DNA from: Codonopsis lanceolata
Lineage: Eukaryota > Streptophyta > Magnoliopsida > Asterales > Campanulaceae
DNA: 64,000 bases
Assembly: GCA_013146195.2 (NCBI GenBank)
Contig: CM028379.1
Span: forward strand, 113,330,168-113,394,167
Direction: 5' to 3'
The notes under the pieces were generated by a model. That model was not told where the DNA came from. It searched no databases and saw only the letters and a list, made by a program, of their open reading frames with translations. The translations under genes were made by a program, and so were the position numbers. Shown piece after piece: positions 9,698-20,459 of this stretch (position 1 is its first letter; each line of letters starts with the position of its first letter).

Positions 9698-11530
9698 TCA
9701 ACGATTACCATAAGCAAAACCTTGTAGCCAACTACGAGTATAAATAATGGTTTGCACATGATCACCAACAAAACGACTTCTATATTTATTAAAAACACGA
9801 GCAACAATGCTAAAAGCATACTCAGATGCGACAGTCGTGATAGGAATGCTTAGTATATCACAAGCCATAACAGTTAATATTAGAAATCGTTTCTTGTTAT
9901 TTTTTCAATACTCCAGAACATCCAAATCTGAATAATAGTTTAAATCTAATGCAGGCTCATCCAAATATTGTTCCAATTCCGACTTTTCAGTTCGGAGATC
10001 CGGTGAAGTTTTCCAAGGTACTACAACCTTAACAAAATAAAATACATAAATGATAGAGTTAGAAACAACAAATAACTTAAATAAGTAGTAACATCCTGCA
10101 CTTGGGTAAATACTAATAGAGAATTAACAAATTCTATAAAAAAAATACTTACTTTATATCCCGTCCCAGATTTGACAGTTGTAGGAGTAGCCAATTACTT
10201 GCACTTGGTTCAGTTGAGCCCCATAATTTTGTATAATCACCGAAAAGTATTTGCAAATTACTTGTAATACGATCAACCTTCTCATGGTAATTACTTTGAT
10301 CAAGATTGAAGTAACAAAACGTTAACATTCCCAACTTTGCCCGAGGGTCAAACACCGACCCAAAAGTAAGCACATAGCTATAATCATTCCAATACTTGTC
10401 AAACTTTACAATCATTTGCTTAGCCATGTTCTTAATGTCTTCATCGTCACAACTCACATGTGCTTTGAGAAAGCACTGAATTTTCCATACTTGCATGAAG
10501 TACATGTTGGAGGTCGGATAAGATGAACCAAAAATTAAATTTGTCATCTCATTAAATGGGTTCAAAAACTTACACATTTTCTCCCTTTTTTTGTCATTCT
10601 TCACTTGTTGGAGCAAACTTAAAATTTTTATCAACCAATTTAAGACTATTAAAAGCACGTTGATATTTAAGTACTCTTTCAAGCATTATGTAAGTAGAAT
10701 TCCATCTAGTGGATACATCCAAGCACAAACCCATCTTAGTGTCAATGCCACCAACTTTACTAGCACATTCAAGAAAAACTTTCATCTTTCCCTTCGATGC
10801 CTTGACATATTTAACACTCTCTCTTATCTTTTTCACAGCTTCATTCACAACTTTCAAACCTTCTGGAACAATAATATTCAAGATATCATCAGCATAACAT
10901 CTCACATGAAAAAATTTACCATTGCATAAAAGACTCGTGAAAAGAAAGTTTACCTCTCAAGATATCTTGCATACAATCATTGGCAGAAGCATTATCCAAA
11001 GTAAGAGAGAATATTTTCTTTTAAATTCCCTATTCTTTCAATCTATCATACACCTTACTTGCCAATTCCCACACAGTATGCAGAGACTCTATTTTACAAA
11101 AAGACAATATCTTACTATGTTACTTCCAATCACAATCAACAAATTGAGTTGTAATACAAATATAACCCTCACTAGTACAAGCAGTCCAACAATCAGAGGT
11201 TAAACAAATTCTTCCAGGGCTATCAATCATAGCACGCTTCAATTTCTCCTTTTCAGCACAATACATTTTCACGATATCATTAGTAGCCATTAATCTACTA
11301 ATGTGTTTGCAATCAGGATTCATATAACTAAGCAATGCTCTAACCCATTTGTACTCAACAAAGGAAAGAGGGAGATCATGTGAAACAATTGTCATAGAAA
11401 TCACATACTTTCTTTTGCTCAATTTTCGTAGCTCTCAATTTACCTTCATGGTCCAATAACATTGACTTCACATCTTTGTATTTGGAAGTCTTCAAACAAG
11501 CATCGGCATGTCGTGTAAGAGTAGAAGTCC
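9698..11530 (-). pseudogene. hAT transposase, central and C-terminal part (RICESLEEPER-like)
   Basis: Going 5' to 3' on the minus strand: the end of the BED finger (NRTSTLTRHADAC, about 11530-11490); the N-terminal core (HDLPLSFVEYKWVRALLSYM, then PGRICLTSDCWT and TSEGYICITTQFVD, 11422-11120); a decayed link (IFSLTLDNASANDCMQDIL); RCYADDILNIIVPEGLK with DVSTRWNSTYIMLE (10905-10594); the hAT-like region (SSYPTSNMYFMQVW, FDKYWNDYSYVL, FDPRAKLGML, 10620-10149); and the hAT dimerisation domain with SIPITTVASEYAFS, ending at a TGA at 9698-9700. Lesions include frameshifts near 11410, 10900 and 10620, stops in the link, and a stop replacing the expected Trp after 'DLDVLEY' (about 9915). The family cuts and pastes hAT elements in the nucleus. 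This copy is clearly inactive. Confidence 0.9.
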
Positions 11531-12793
11531 TGTTGTTTCTCGTTTGTATTTTAATTTACATCTATTCATACATTATATTAGTTTTATACATTAGTGGCTA
11601 ATTGAGATGCTTATCAATTAGCGTGGCAACTGTGTATAAAACCTTGCCATGGAATAGTTTTTTTTTTATAGGTTTCACATGTTCAGCGGAAGACTTCAGC
11701 AAAGCTTCACCGGAAGACCTCTTTCAGCATCCAGGTCTGCACGTGTTCAAGCATGACGTGTCCAGTCACCAAGTCTTAGTGGATTATTTGAATTCATCCT
11801 ATATCAATTTGAATTTGAATTAATCCATCCCTTGACTTCTCAGACACGCTTGACCAGCTTTCCAAAAAGCAAGAAGACTTTTGCCTTTTGAACAGTGACA
11901 GAGCAGGTGAACAGACTGACACTTACAGTCTGTACCAACTCTTGCAGGTCTGATATTTTGATTGCTCTCCTACCAACTCCTACAACATCTCTGCACCCAC
12001 TCCCTGCTCAGTATCAGTGAAGATGAAACCCTCAAGTCAGCTCCATGCATTTAATGCATTCAACCTAATATAGCTGTTACATTTCGTCTTCTCCAACGGA
12101 TCTCTCGAATGCCCCTGCTATAAATATTGCCATTAAAGACTGAAGAACGATCTAACTGTCTGTCCTGAAATGCTCTGAAATTCTACAACAACCTATAGTC
12201 TTTATACTTAGTGCATTCAAGAGATCGTAAACTGATCAAGAAGTTCTCGACAACAATCAAGAAGATATGCATCAACATATATCTTAAGCTTATTATTGTT
12301 GTTTCTTTAAACTATTCTTCTACACAATTGAATATCTTGTTTATCCAGATATTTAATTCCCAAACGCCCAAACACAAGTCAAATATTTTGTACACGATCC
12401 ATTGGATATATTCTTTGTAATAGAACTAGTGGAAAACATAGTGCACATTTAAATCCAAGGTTGACTGCCTTGGTGGTGGACGTAGCACTCTTTATAGTGT
12501 GAACCATCTCAAAATACTTGTGTTCTTTCTTTACTGTTGTTTACTGCTTTGAACTGTTTCATATCTCTTTTTACTAATCTCTTCAACAGCAGACTTAAGT
12601 ATTCAGCCAAGTCTACCGGTAGTCCTTCACCGGCAGACCTAAACTGTTTTCCTTACAAGACTTCCGCTACTTCAATCTCTTCAATAGATTGTAAGTGCTT
12701 GTTTTAGGAGCTTATACGAAAAGTTTTTAAGTGTCTAATAAGCTATTCAACCCCCCCCCTTCTAGCTTATTATTGTGCCCTTTGGGACTAGCA
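11531..12793 (+). mobile_element. Solo LTR of a Ty1/copia element, 1.26 kb
   Basis: The element runs TGTTGTTTCTCG...GGGACTAGCA and is flanked by AGTCC at 11526-11530 and 12794-12798, a perfect 5 bp TSD. A TATAAATA box at 12119-12126 places the promoter on the plus strand. The C-rich 'ttcaacccccccccttctag' near the 3' end is usual for SIRE-type copia LTRs (family assignment is inference). Removing the LTR restores the reading YGTSTLTRH of the hAT BED zinc finger, confirming the insertion point. Confidence 0.92.
12119..12126 (+). promoter_or_regulatory. TATA box of the copia solo LTR
   Basis: TATAAATA lies about 590 bp into the LTR, in a C-rich context downstream of 'tctctcgaatgcccctgc'. This is typical of a plant LTR promoter. 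The solo LTR could drive read-through toward 12.8 kb. Confidence 0.55.
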
Positions 12794-12798
12794 AGTCC

Positions 12799-13040
12799 CA
12801 TATGAAGAATCGACCCAACTATATTCTTTCCCACAACCTTTGCATGATGTCTTACCATTATTAGGCATAGTAAAATACTTCCAACAGTCAGGCATGCTTG
12901 CTCTTGGCCATTTGGGGGGCTTCTTAGATTTGTTAGAACTACCCTATCCATCTCCATTCACATTGATGTTACTGGTAGGAGTAGGAGTCCTAGATTCCAG
13001 AATCTCCAATTCATCATCATCATCAACATCAAGTAATTAA
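12799..13040 (-). pseudogene. hAT transposase, N-terminal BED zinc-finger part
   Basis: The minus strand reads an acidic stretch, then KPPKWPRASMPDCWKYFTM and CKGCGKEYSWVDSSYG. This is the front half of a BED finger (Cys-x2-Cys), whose second half (TSTLTRHADAC) lies beyond the solo LTR at 11490-11530. There is an internal stop just before 'SSNKSKKPPKW'. BED fingers bind the element's subterminal DNA. This is the 5' part of the pseudogene at 9698-11530. Confidence 0.85.
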
Positions 13041-14580
13041 TTTTGAAAATCCATGGGATACTGCAAAAGAAAGTAATAAAGATAGAAATTTTAGAATAAA
13101 ATAAGAAATCAAATTAGAAATCATTTTCCTCTGATTTAAGCAACCAAATTAGAAATCAAAATATAATACAAGTCGATGACTCACAAGAAATTACTTAAAA
13201 CAACAACAAGAAATTATTTTTCCCAGCAATTGTAGAGTCAAAATAAAGCACATCCATCAATATCAATGTATCATAAGCATATTATTTTTCTTAGCAGCCC
13301 TGCTCAGTGCTCACAGTCACAGACTCACACAGCACACACATACTGGAAACATACTAATTACTAAGGGATTCCAAAATCGAGCCTAGGATCTAGAGAAGAA
13401 GAACTCATAAGAAATTACATAATTAGGGCTTAATTACTTACAGTTTGAAAGGGGCGAGGAGTCAAGGATCGAATGTCGATTGGCGAACTCACTGGTGGAC
13501 GATGACATGGATGAGTGACGACGAAAGTGATGAAGTTTGACGATGGCGAAGGTGACTACCGATTGGTCTGGGCGAATGGGCTGTCTTGCTCAGTCTCTCG
13601 TTCTCGCCTCTTTGGTCTCTGTGACTGTGTGTGAGTCTAAGGAATTAGGTTACGGCTTGGTCAAATTGAGACACAATACATTTTGTTTTTTTTTTTAATA
13701 AAAGCTCAAACCGGTGGTCCAAACCAGAACCGAGCGCCAAAACCCACAAACCTATAGGTTCAACCCATTTAGCCCGGAAACTAAACGAGTTAGAATTTTC
13801 GGAACCTAACCCTAAAAAAAACCCGGTTTAAAAGGTTTGGACTTGCAGTTCTCAGCCCTATTAACATCTCTAAGGTCACCTCACCTACCCCGCCATCCCG
13901 AGGATATTCCCGAACTTGACCTCATTCTTAGTCTTGATTTTTTGAACGACAACTCAAAAGGAAAAATAACCTCATCAAGCCCATGGCCTAGCCCCCCCTC
14001 TAAAAAATGATGGTATGCCCAAAAACATGCCCACCCCATGAAGGCCACATCACCTACCCGGCCATCCTCATGAAGAGGTTGCTCCTGAACTCGATCTCAT
14101 TCTTTTTTAAACACACGTTTTTTAGGCATTTTGGTTAAGATATATTTTGTGTGCTACATTAAGCATTCCCCGTTAACTATCAAAGCTCAGGAATCGGGCA
14201 ATTCATTCTTCTCGAACTCGGGTACGAAACCTATCAACATAGAGTTTGGGAGAAATTACGAGCCAATATCTTTTCCCAAGTTTTCAATCGTTTGAGTACG
14301 TCGCTTTTTTTCAACCACTAAAGTCCATTTTTCGTGATATTGTTTCTAAAATGCCTGCAGAAGAGAAATAACGGTTGAAATTCACAGGGATAAAGAAGAA
14401 GAGAGTAGGGAGGTCAGGTGGTAAAGAACACTTGTGTGTTTTACCTTGGATTCGATTAATCTATCATCCTACCTTTCCATTTTAGTTCCTCTTCATCTAT
14501 CAATCTTCCTTTTCACTAGTGTCATTATCGTCTTCTTCTTCTTCTTCTTTTATGTTTGTGTGCTTCATTCAAAATAGATT
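13041..14580. other. hAT 5' flank and unclassified non-coding DNA
   Basis: 13041-13873 is the presumed non-coding 5' part of the hAT element. After that, 13875-13935 and 14038-14105 are an imperfect direct repeat ('tcacctaccc.gccatcc...gaac.tgacctcattctt'). A TTC run lies at about 14530-14548. No gene was recognised. Confidence 0.5.
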
Positions 14581-14589
14581 CAATTTGTG

Positions 14590-15064
14590 TGTTGTGTTGA
14601 TATGCATGTAAATTGTTCGATGAAATGTCTGAATAAAAATTTGATCATTGTTGGACATCTTTTTTTGAATATGGACGCATCAATTTTGAATCACATTGCA
14701 TCATTTGTGAATCGTGATGCATCGATTTGGATTTTGGGATGCACTAAAAAGAAGGTACATGAATGTTTGGTTTATCATAATTTTGTAGCGCAATGCATCA
14801 ATTTTTGCAGCACGATGTAAAATTGGATTAAATAATAAAATTTGATGCATCGCTATGTAAAATTGGATTAGACAATTAAAATTGATGCATTGCGGTGCAA
14901 TAAATCTTGCACCGCGATGCAATATTGGATTAAGTAATTAAATTGATACATCACGGTACAAAAATCGATGTAACGCGAAACATTTGAGCGAGTGCTCTAT
15001 ATCGCACCTTCGGTTCATTAAGGATATCATAGTCTTTTTGTTCCAAAAAATGTATTTTTCCAGT
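14590..15064. repeat. Family X copy 1: word array plus right inverted-repeat end
   Basis: The array consists of AT-rich DNA carrying repeated words of the type TGCACCGCGATGCA, 'gatgcatcgctatgtaaaat' and 'gatgcattgcggtgca'. It is followed at 15001-15064 by an end segment ('ttcattaaggatatcatagt', then 'ttccaaaaaatg'). That segment is the reverse complement of the left ends at 15172-15236 and 20890-20956. No coding sequence was identified. Confidence 0.6.
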
Positions 15065-15171
15065 TAAGAAAAATATAAGGTAGTGTAGCAATTAAAAACT
15101 TGAAAAAATTACGGACCGATCCACTTTATGAATATTTTAATCACTCTAGTACCGTGTGTGTGTTTTTCAAT

Positions 15172-16246
15172 CAGAAAAGGACACTTTTGGGGGCGAAATG
15201 ACCGTGATACCCTTAATAAGCCTGAAGCGCGCTACGAAATAAATTGCGTTGCATAAATATGTGAACTGTGATATATAAATATGTAAATACATTCATTTTG
15301 TGAACAACGGTTTAAAATATTTTCTTTACATTCATTTGCACCGCGATATATAAATAAGTGAACCGCGATACAAAATACACGTTTTACTACAATTTCTATA
15401 TTTAAACATAAATAATGTAAAAACTAATGAATGCTAATATTATATATCGAAATACATGGTTCATTGCAAAATTAATAATTGAACTCTTCCAAGAAATACA
15501 GAAAAGTTAAAAGAGTCGTTCAAGATGAGATCAGTAAAAAGACTGCACGAGAGATCAAAGTCTAGGCATGGATCAAACTCAAAAAATAATTCATCTTGAG
15601 AAACCAGCTCCATGTGGTTATTTATCATCAAGTTCCTTCTCAAGCTTTATCATCAAGTTCATAAAAGATGAAGGAAGAAAGTGATGCTTTTTTTTAAATC
15701 TAAGATTGATATGTATTCGAGAATCATAAAGTTTGAGAAGGAACTTGATGATAAACAATGACTGGAAATAAAACATTTTGAGGGAGCTATTGATGTCATG
15801 AATAAAGAAGGAATAAATGACAATAGATATTGAAAGACAAAATAAGGAAGAAGAAGGATTGTTGTCATTAAAATCTGGGTGTTGATATACGTGTTGAGTA
15901 GTTTGCTTCTTTTAATGGTGGTTGTTGATATTCTGTTCATTTTATATATCACGGTTCACATACTTATATACCGCGATACAAAATAACATTTTTATAAATT
16001 GATAGTTTTGTACTGTGATATATAATTATGTGAACCACGGTGCAAAACAATGTGAACTATTAAATATAATTTTCAAATTTTGACAATAAAATAAATAAAA
16101 TTGTTATTTTTGCACCGCGATATATAAATATATGAACCACGGTGCAAAAACATGTGAACCGCGATACATCCAGTCATTCGTAGCGCACCTCTTGCTCATT
16201 ATGGGTATCACAGTCTTTTCGTATCCAAAAGTGACTTTTTCCGCTT
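15172..16246. mobile_element. Family X copy 2: inverted-repeat ends around an 'accgcgata' array
   Basis: The left end 15172-15236 ('gacacttttgggggcgaaat', 'gtgatacccttaataagc') and right end 16181-16246 ('ctcattatgggtatcacagt', 'ccaaaagtgactttttcc') are inverted repeats of about 65 bp. Between them the words 'gaaccgcgata', 'gcaccgcgatatataaat' and 'gaaccacggtgcaaa' repeat in both halves, with an unrelated AT-rich middle (about 15470-15940). It looks like a non-autonomous inverted-repeat element of about 1.1 kb. No TSD was established. Confidence 0.55.
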
Positions 16247-16524
16247 AAAAAAAGGAATAATTGAGGGCGGTACACTTTTGTGTAACTGTAACCGCTCCAC
16301 TCCCCTATTTTTTTATTCAATCGGTAAAGTGCTTTTTCAAAATTTTGTTCCAAAAATGTCTTGAGTTTGTTTCGTCCTATCTACTTCTTTTTCACTCTCT
16401 TCCCCGTACTGGACATTTTCTTATATTAAGTGGTTTTCCTTTGTTTAAGTGATTGATAAACAAAAACTAGATACCGGAATCAACAAAAGAAATCAACGAA
16501 TACAAAACGACACGGAGGGAGGAT

Positions 16525-16740
16525 ATGAACAACGACACCAATGTTAACGATGAGAGCACCTTCCATGGGAATTACAGATTTGAAGAAAAAAAGCACCTTT
16601 CATGGCAATTGGTAGACTTCAATCATCCATTCCAATGCAATATAGAAAGCTTGGGCCTTACATATATTGAATCCATACTTTTTGCACATGATGTGCGCGT
16701 CGTTGTCTATGATGTGACCATTGTTGCCTTTGATGTGGGC
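16525..16740. repeat. Word array ('gatgtgggcgtcgttgccta'), left part
   Basis: Words such as 'gatgtgcgcgtcgttgtcta' and 'gatgtgaccattgttgcctt' repeat up to the hAT insertion at 16741 and continue after it at 18442-18560. The open frame across it is a by-product of the repeat. No protein family is recognisable. Confidence 0.5.
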
Positions 16741-16924
16741 CAGGGCCGGTCCTGACATTTTGTGGGCCCTGTCTTTAATTTAATATTAGGTCCTAAATTG
16801 ATAAAAGATAATTACCAAAAACTAAAAATAAATTGCTTATTTCATAATATTATAATATTCAAGGTATTTTTTGTTACAAATAAGTGTATAAAAAAACTAA
16901 TTTTCCAAAATACAACCAATCTTT

Positions 16925-17092
16925 TTATCTAAAAAGTATCATCCTTCTAATATTTTTTGATGCAAAATCTTCAATTAGATCTTCATAATCAATCTTTTCC
17001 AGAAAATCGCCCTCAATTGCGATCAACGCTAATCCATTAAGTCTTTCTTGTGTCATTGTCGAACGCAAGTAGGACTTTAATAACTTCAACAA
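16925..17092 (-). pseudogene. hAT transposase C-terminal fragment (Tip100-like)
   Basis: A 55-codon open stretch ends at a natural stop (16925-16927). It contains YLRSTMTQERLNGLALIAIE and KIDYEDLIEDFASKNIRR, the conserved tail of the hAT dimerisation domain in TTF-type/Tip100 transposases. The rest of the transposase, including the catalytic core, is absent. The tail is in frame, unlike most coding remnants in this window. Confidence 0.85.
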
Positions 17093-17346
17093 TCAGTGAA
17101 ACAGGATATAGTCATATAGACAGATAGTGATATAGACAGATAGTTACTCTAAAAACTAATGCAATCAATTCACACTTTCACACTAAAAATTATTAAACTA
17201 AAACTCTAAAAGGGTTGAAATAATATCAATTATTCAATTGATATTATCATTTATCAAATCACTTCACCGAACGGTCCGAAGACTCGAACACAACAAATCA
17301 ACAATACAACCAACATAAAATGAATTATGAATATAGATTCACAGAA

Positions 17347-17780
17347 TAGTGAGAATACTAACTGAGACAATGAAACTGTGAGACAGAGACAACACAACCA
17401 AAAAAATACCAAATTATTAACTAATGAGTAAGAGTAATGAACTATGAAATTAGATTTAGATGTAGAAATTGAAGTGAACAAATTAGTGAAATTACCCGGT
17501 TACTCGAAGTCTCGAAGCCTCGAACAGTCGAACAGCCGAACAAAATGATAGTGACTAGTGAATACTAACTGAGACTGTGACTCTGTGAGACAACACAACC
17601 AAAAAAATACCAAATCATTAACTAAATATCAAATCATTAACTAATGACTAATGAGTAAGAGTAATGAAATATGAAATATTGAAATTAGTTAATTAGATTT
17701 AGATGTAGAACAGTAAAAATTGAAGTGAACAAATTACCCGGTTACTCGAAGTCTCGAAGCCTCATCCTCGAACTGTCTGT
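17347..17780. repeat. Tandem duplication, unit about 215 bp, inside the Tip100-like element
   Basis: The block 'gaatactaactgagac..', 'acacaaccaaaaaaatacca', 'gaagtgaacaaatta', 'acccggttactcgaagtctc' occurs at 17347-17530 and again at about 17561-17770 with small differences. The second unit also holds a short internal repeat 'aaatcattaacta'. Confidence 0.85.
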
Positions 17781-18099
17781 CGAACAAAATCAACAAATGA
17801 ACAATTGTCAATTGAAGTTCGAAATTGACAATTTTGTTCAAATATTCTTCGTCAAAGTAATAAGTATTTGAACAATAATCTTCTTCTCCATCGAAATTGC
17901 CACAGTCGCGCCTTAGTGAAGAAAAAATTTGGGAAAAGCTTCGTTGTCATTGGGCTAGGGCTCGGAAATAAAATGATTTGAAGAAAAATTAGAAAATTAA
18001 GCCGTTGATGTTTCATTATTTAGGGAAGAATGGAAGATGGCGAGTCAGAGTAGTAGCAGACAAGGCGGCGATTCTGTTTTTCGGTGGGGATTGAGAGAA

Positions 18100-18131
18100 A
18101 CAAGAGAGAGAGAGAGAGAGGGAGAGAGAGT
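18100..18131. repeat. (AG)n microsatellite
   Basis: A GA/AG run with one interruption, inside the Tip100-like element near its 5' end in transposase orientation. Such runs are common in plant 5' leaders. Confidence 0.9.
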
Positions 18132-18441
18132 TACGGAATTGGAAATCGCCCAAATCACGGCTGCTGTGCTGCACACCTGCGATTAGTCTACTTTACTTAG
18201 ACTTGGTCTTTGGTCAGTTTGGTCAATGGTCACAGGTCACTCATTAAATGAATACTAATAGCCGGTTAGTTGTGTATTGTGGACATTGGACTGGGCGGTT
18301 GGGCCTTGATTTCTTTAGCTTCTGGTATGGGCTCAAGTCAAGCATATACACAGCTAGTTTTTTTTAAAAAAAATTGGGGCCCTTTACCAATTGGAGGCCC
18401 TATTCGGTTGGGCTGCCTCAACCCCTCCAGGGCCGACCCTG

Positions 18442-18799
18442 ATGTGGGCGTCGTTGCCTATAACGTGGGCGACGATTGGGCAGTGGCCAATGTTTTTCCT
18501 TGGACTGTGATGATTAGTTTCCTTGGGCTATGATGTGGGAGTCATTTGGGCAGTTGCCTAAGATGCTTAGTTTTAACTATATTGTTGCAAAATAAGGAGA
18601 AGATAAATGTCTATGCAAGAAGCACCAACACAAATACTCTAACACAACGCAAAGTATTTAGGAATTTACGACGTCAATTTTTTGCATCGTACCTTTTGCG
18701 GCATCCAATTTTCTGCATCGTACCTTTTTTGGAGTTGCGATGTTTGCCTCGTAGGCTTCAATGCTTGCGTCATAGGCTCGATGTTTGCCTCATAGGCTT
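18442..18799. repeat. Word arrays right of the Tip100 insertion
   Basis: 18442-18560 continues the 'gatgtgggcgtcgttgccta' array. 18670-18799 holds a different array with words 'gcatcgtacctttt' and 'cgatgtttgcctcataggct'. The second is cut by the family A repeat at 18800 and continues briefly at 20117-20135 ('ttcaatgcttgcgt'). Confidence 0.5.
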
Positions 18800-20112
18800 T
18801 GATGTGTTTATAATTTACCTCGCAAGTGCACGAATCAACAAAAGTAAAGTTGTGCGGAAGCAATGATCGAACCACAGAGAGAAAGAACAATAATGATAGT
18901 TTAACTAGTAAAAGTAACAGTTAACGTAAGGGGGGGGGGTTTGGTTTGAGAATAACTAAATTAATTACTGGCAAATTAAACTACTTAAAAAGAAGAATTA
19001 AAAGATTGGAGAGATCACTGAACTACTGAAGGTTGATTTTATGGGGAAAGTCTAGGAATTAGGATTCACATCACATGTATCTACTCTTATGTTCATATAA
19101 CTTATATATCAATCAATCAAGGGTTCGTTCGCTAATGTAAAAAAATTAGGACATTTGGAGCTTAGTACCCAGCCTTTTTATGTTTTCTTGGTCAGTCCAT
19201 ATAACAATTAAAGGTCCATTAAAAACACGAAGAACACATGCGAACATAGATCTACACCTTAGCCCGATCAGGAAATCAATGAGATCTAATTATCACCTAG
19301 GTTGGGCAATGTATGATGTATGCACATGGTCGTGCAGATAGTCATACCCAAAAGCCTACACATCCACAACACAGCCATTACGTGAGTGTTTCAATGAAAG
19401 ACCGAAGATAATCTAAGTGATAAACAAGATTTGATTGAATAGAATTAAATACTAGAACATAAGGTTCGATACAAGTTACCTCCAATTCCTACATGGATGC
19501 GTTTAGCTCATCACAATTGATGAACTAAGAAAAGTGGATGAAGAAAACATCATCGATCTTCAATAATGATTACACAAAACTCAAAAGAATATGTTTCTAG
19601 CCCAAAGAGGGGCCAAAAGTCAGATCCATAAACATAAACTACTAGGGTTGTATTTATACTAGGTTTACAAAATAGAGAGAAGACAGAACTGCCCATGCTT
19701 AATTACTGGACAAGGCGGTCGCCTAGTGTAAGGACTAGGCGAGCGCTTAAACATTTTTCTCCAGGTGTCAAGTACTAGGATATGTGTGAGAGCTTGATGT
19801 TTGGAGTAGGTGAGCGCCTACTCAAATCTTCAATATACATTTGCTGGAAAGAAGATGGTGGCCTGGGCTACGGGACTAGGCGAGCGCCTAGTCCCTCTTA
19901 AGAACATTTCAGTTGCAAGCTTCAAGATTTTGCACTTTGGTCCCTAGAGTCTTCAATTGTTTGAAAAAGGCCTTCAAGTCTGCCATAATCTCAATTTAAA
20001 CCTGAAACTAAATAAAGTACTACAAACCCATATTAGTAGCATAAATCTCATGGTAAAACACAACCTAAGCAGGATTATATACCCAATAGATGCGTATAAA
20101 ACACATCTATCA
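18800..20112 (-). repeat. Unclassified repeat family A, copy 2 (about 1.3 kb)
   Basis: The plus strand starts TGATGTGTTTATAATTTACC and ends 'atgcgtataaaacacatcta' TCA. The two ends share the inverted word GATGTGTTT(T)ATA. It interrupts a word array that resumes at 20113. A 'cgcaagtgcacgaatcaaca' segment lies near the start. Copy 1 at 1-617 shares the right half. No coding sequence and no confident TSD were seen; it could be a non-coding LTR-type element. Confidence 0.55.
19711..19895. repeat. Dyad-word array within family A copy 2
   Basis: Four related palindromic words: 'aaggcggtcgcctag' (about 19713), 'actaggcgagcgctta' (19734), 'agtaggtgagcgcctact' (19805-19822), and 19872-19895 with perfect 11 bp arms GGGACTAGGCG and CGCCTAGTCCC around AG. 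It lies at about the place where copy 1 carries the ACCTTGTG words. Function unknown. Confidence 0.65.
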
Positions 20113-20455
20113 TGATTCAATGCTTGCGTATTTAACTTTTGTAACTGTAAGTAAGGAAGCTTATAAATGATTGATGATATACGTATTTAGCTCCTGTAAA
20201 TGAATTCCAACTAATGAGATTGTTATTAGGTAAGGAAATGGATTTCTTGAACTCCAAAAGTATGTTTTAGATTTACAGTGTATGTTTCTTATCAAATGAG
20301 ATATCTGTTTATATCTATTTGATTCTCTTTATGTGATTTTGAAAAATGAAAAAAGAAAAGAGATCGGGCTTACTTGGTTCCTCAAGGATTGTTACCCCCC
20401 ATTCGATTTTCTATTTTTCGAAAATGAACGACGAATTCAGATCCGAAAAGGAACA
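20113..20455. other. Non-genic stretch
   Basis: AT-rich DNA between family A copy 2 and the next word array. No transposon end or gene was recognised. Confidence 0.5.
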
Positions 20456-20459
20456 ACGT

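Larger units (their letters stand above)
9411..13873 (-). mobile_element. Decayed autonomous hAT element (Ac/RICESLEEPER-like)
   Basis: A minus-strand hAT transposase pseudogene occupies 9698-13040. The presumed 5' terminus is near 13873, where the minus strand reads TAGAGATGTTAATAGGGC, a plausible hAT TIR. The opposite TIR was not found and may have been lost near the MITE/LTR complex at 5.2-9.4 kb. No TSD was identified, so the outer limits are approximate. A copia solo LTR interrupts the coding region. Confidence 0.7.
16741..18441 (-). mobile_element. Tip100-like hAT element, 1.7 kb, 8 bp TSD, internally deleted
   Basis: The ends CAGGGCCGGTCCTG... and ...CAGGGCCGACCCTG are hAT TIRs of the Tip100 type. 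They are flanked by the perfect 8 bp direct repeat ATGTGGGC at 16733-16740 and 18442-18449. Only the C-terminal tail of the transposase survives (16925-17092, minus). The interior carries a diverged duplication of about 215 bp and a purine microsatellite. Confidence 0.93.

Noticed and set aside
9671..9723. 20 bp direct repeat 'gattaccataagcaaaacct' as a TSD
   Set aside because: The copies are only about 12 bp apart with nothing inserted between them. It is a small local duplication at the hAT 3' end.
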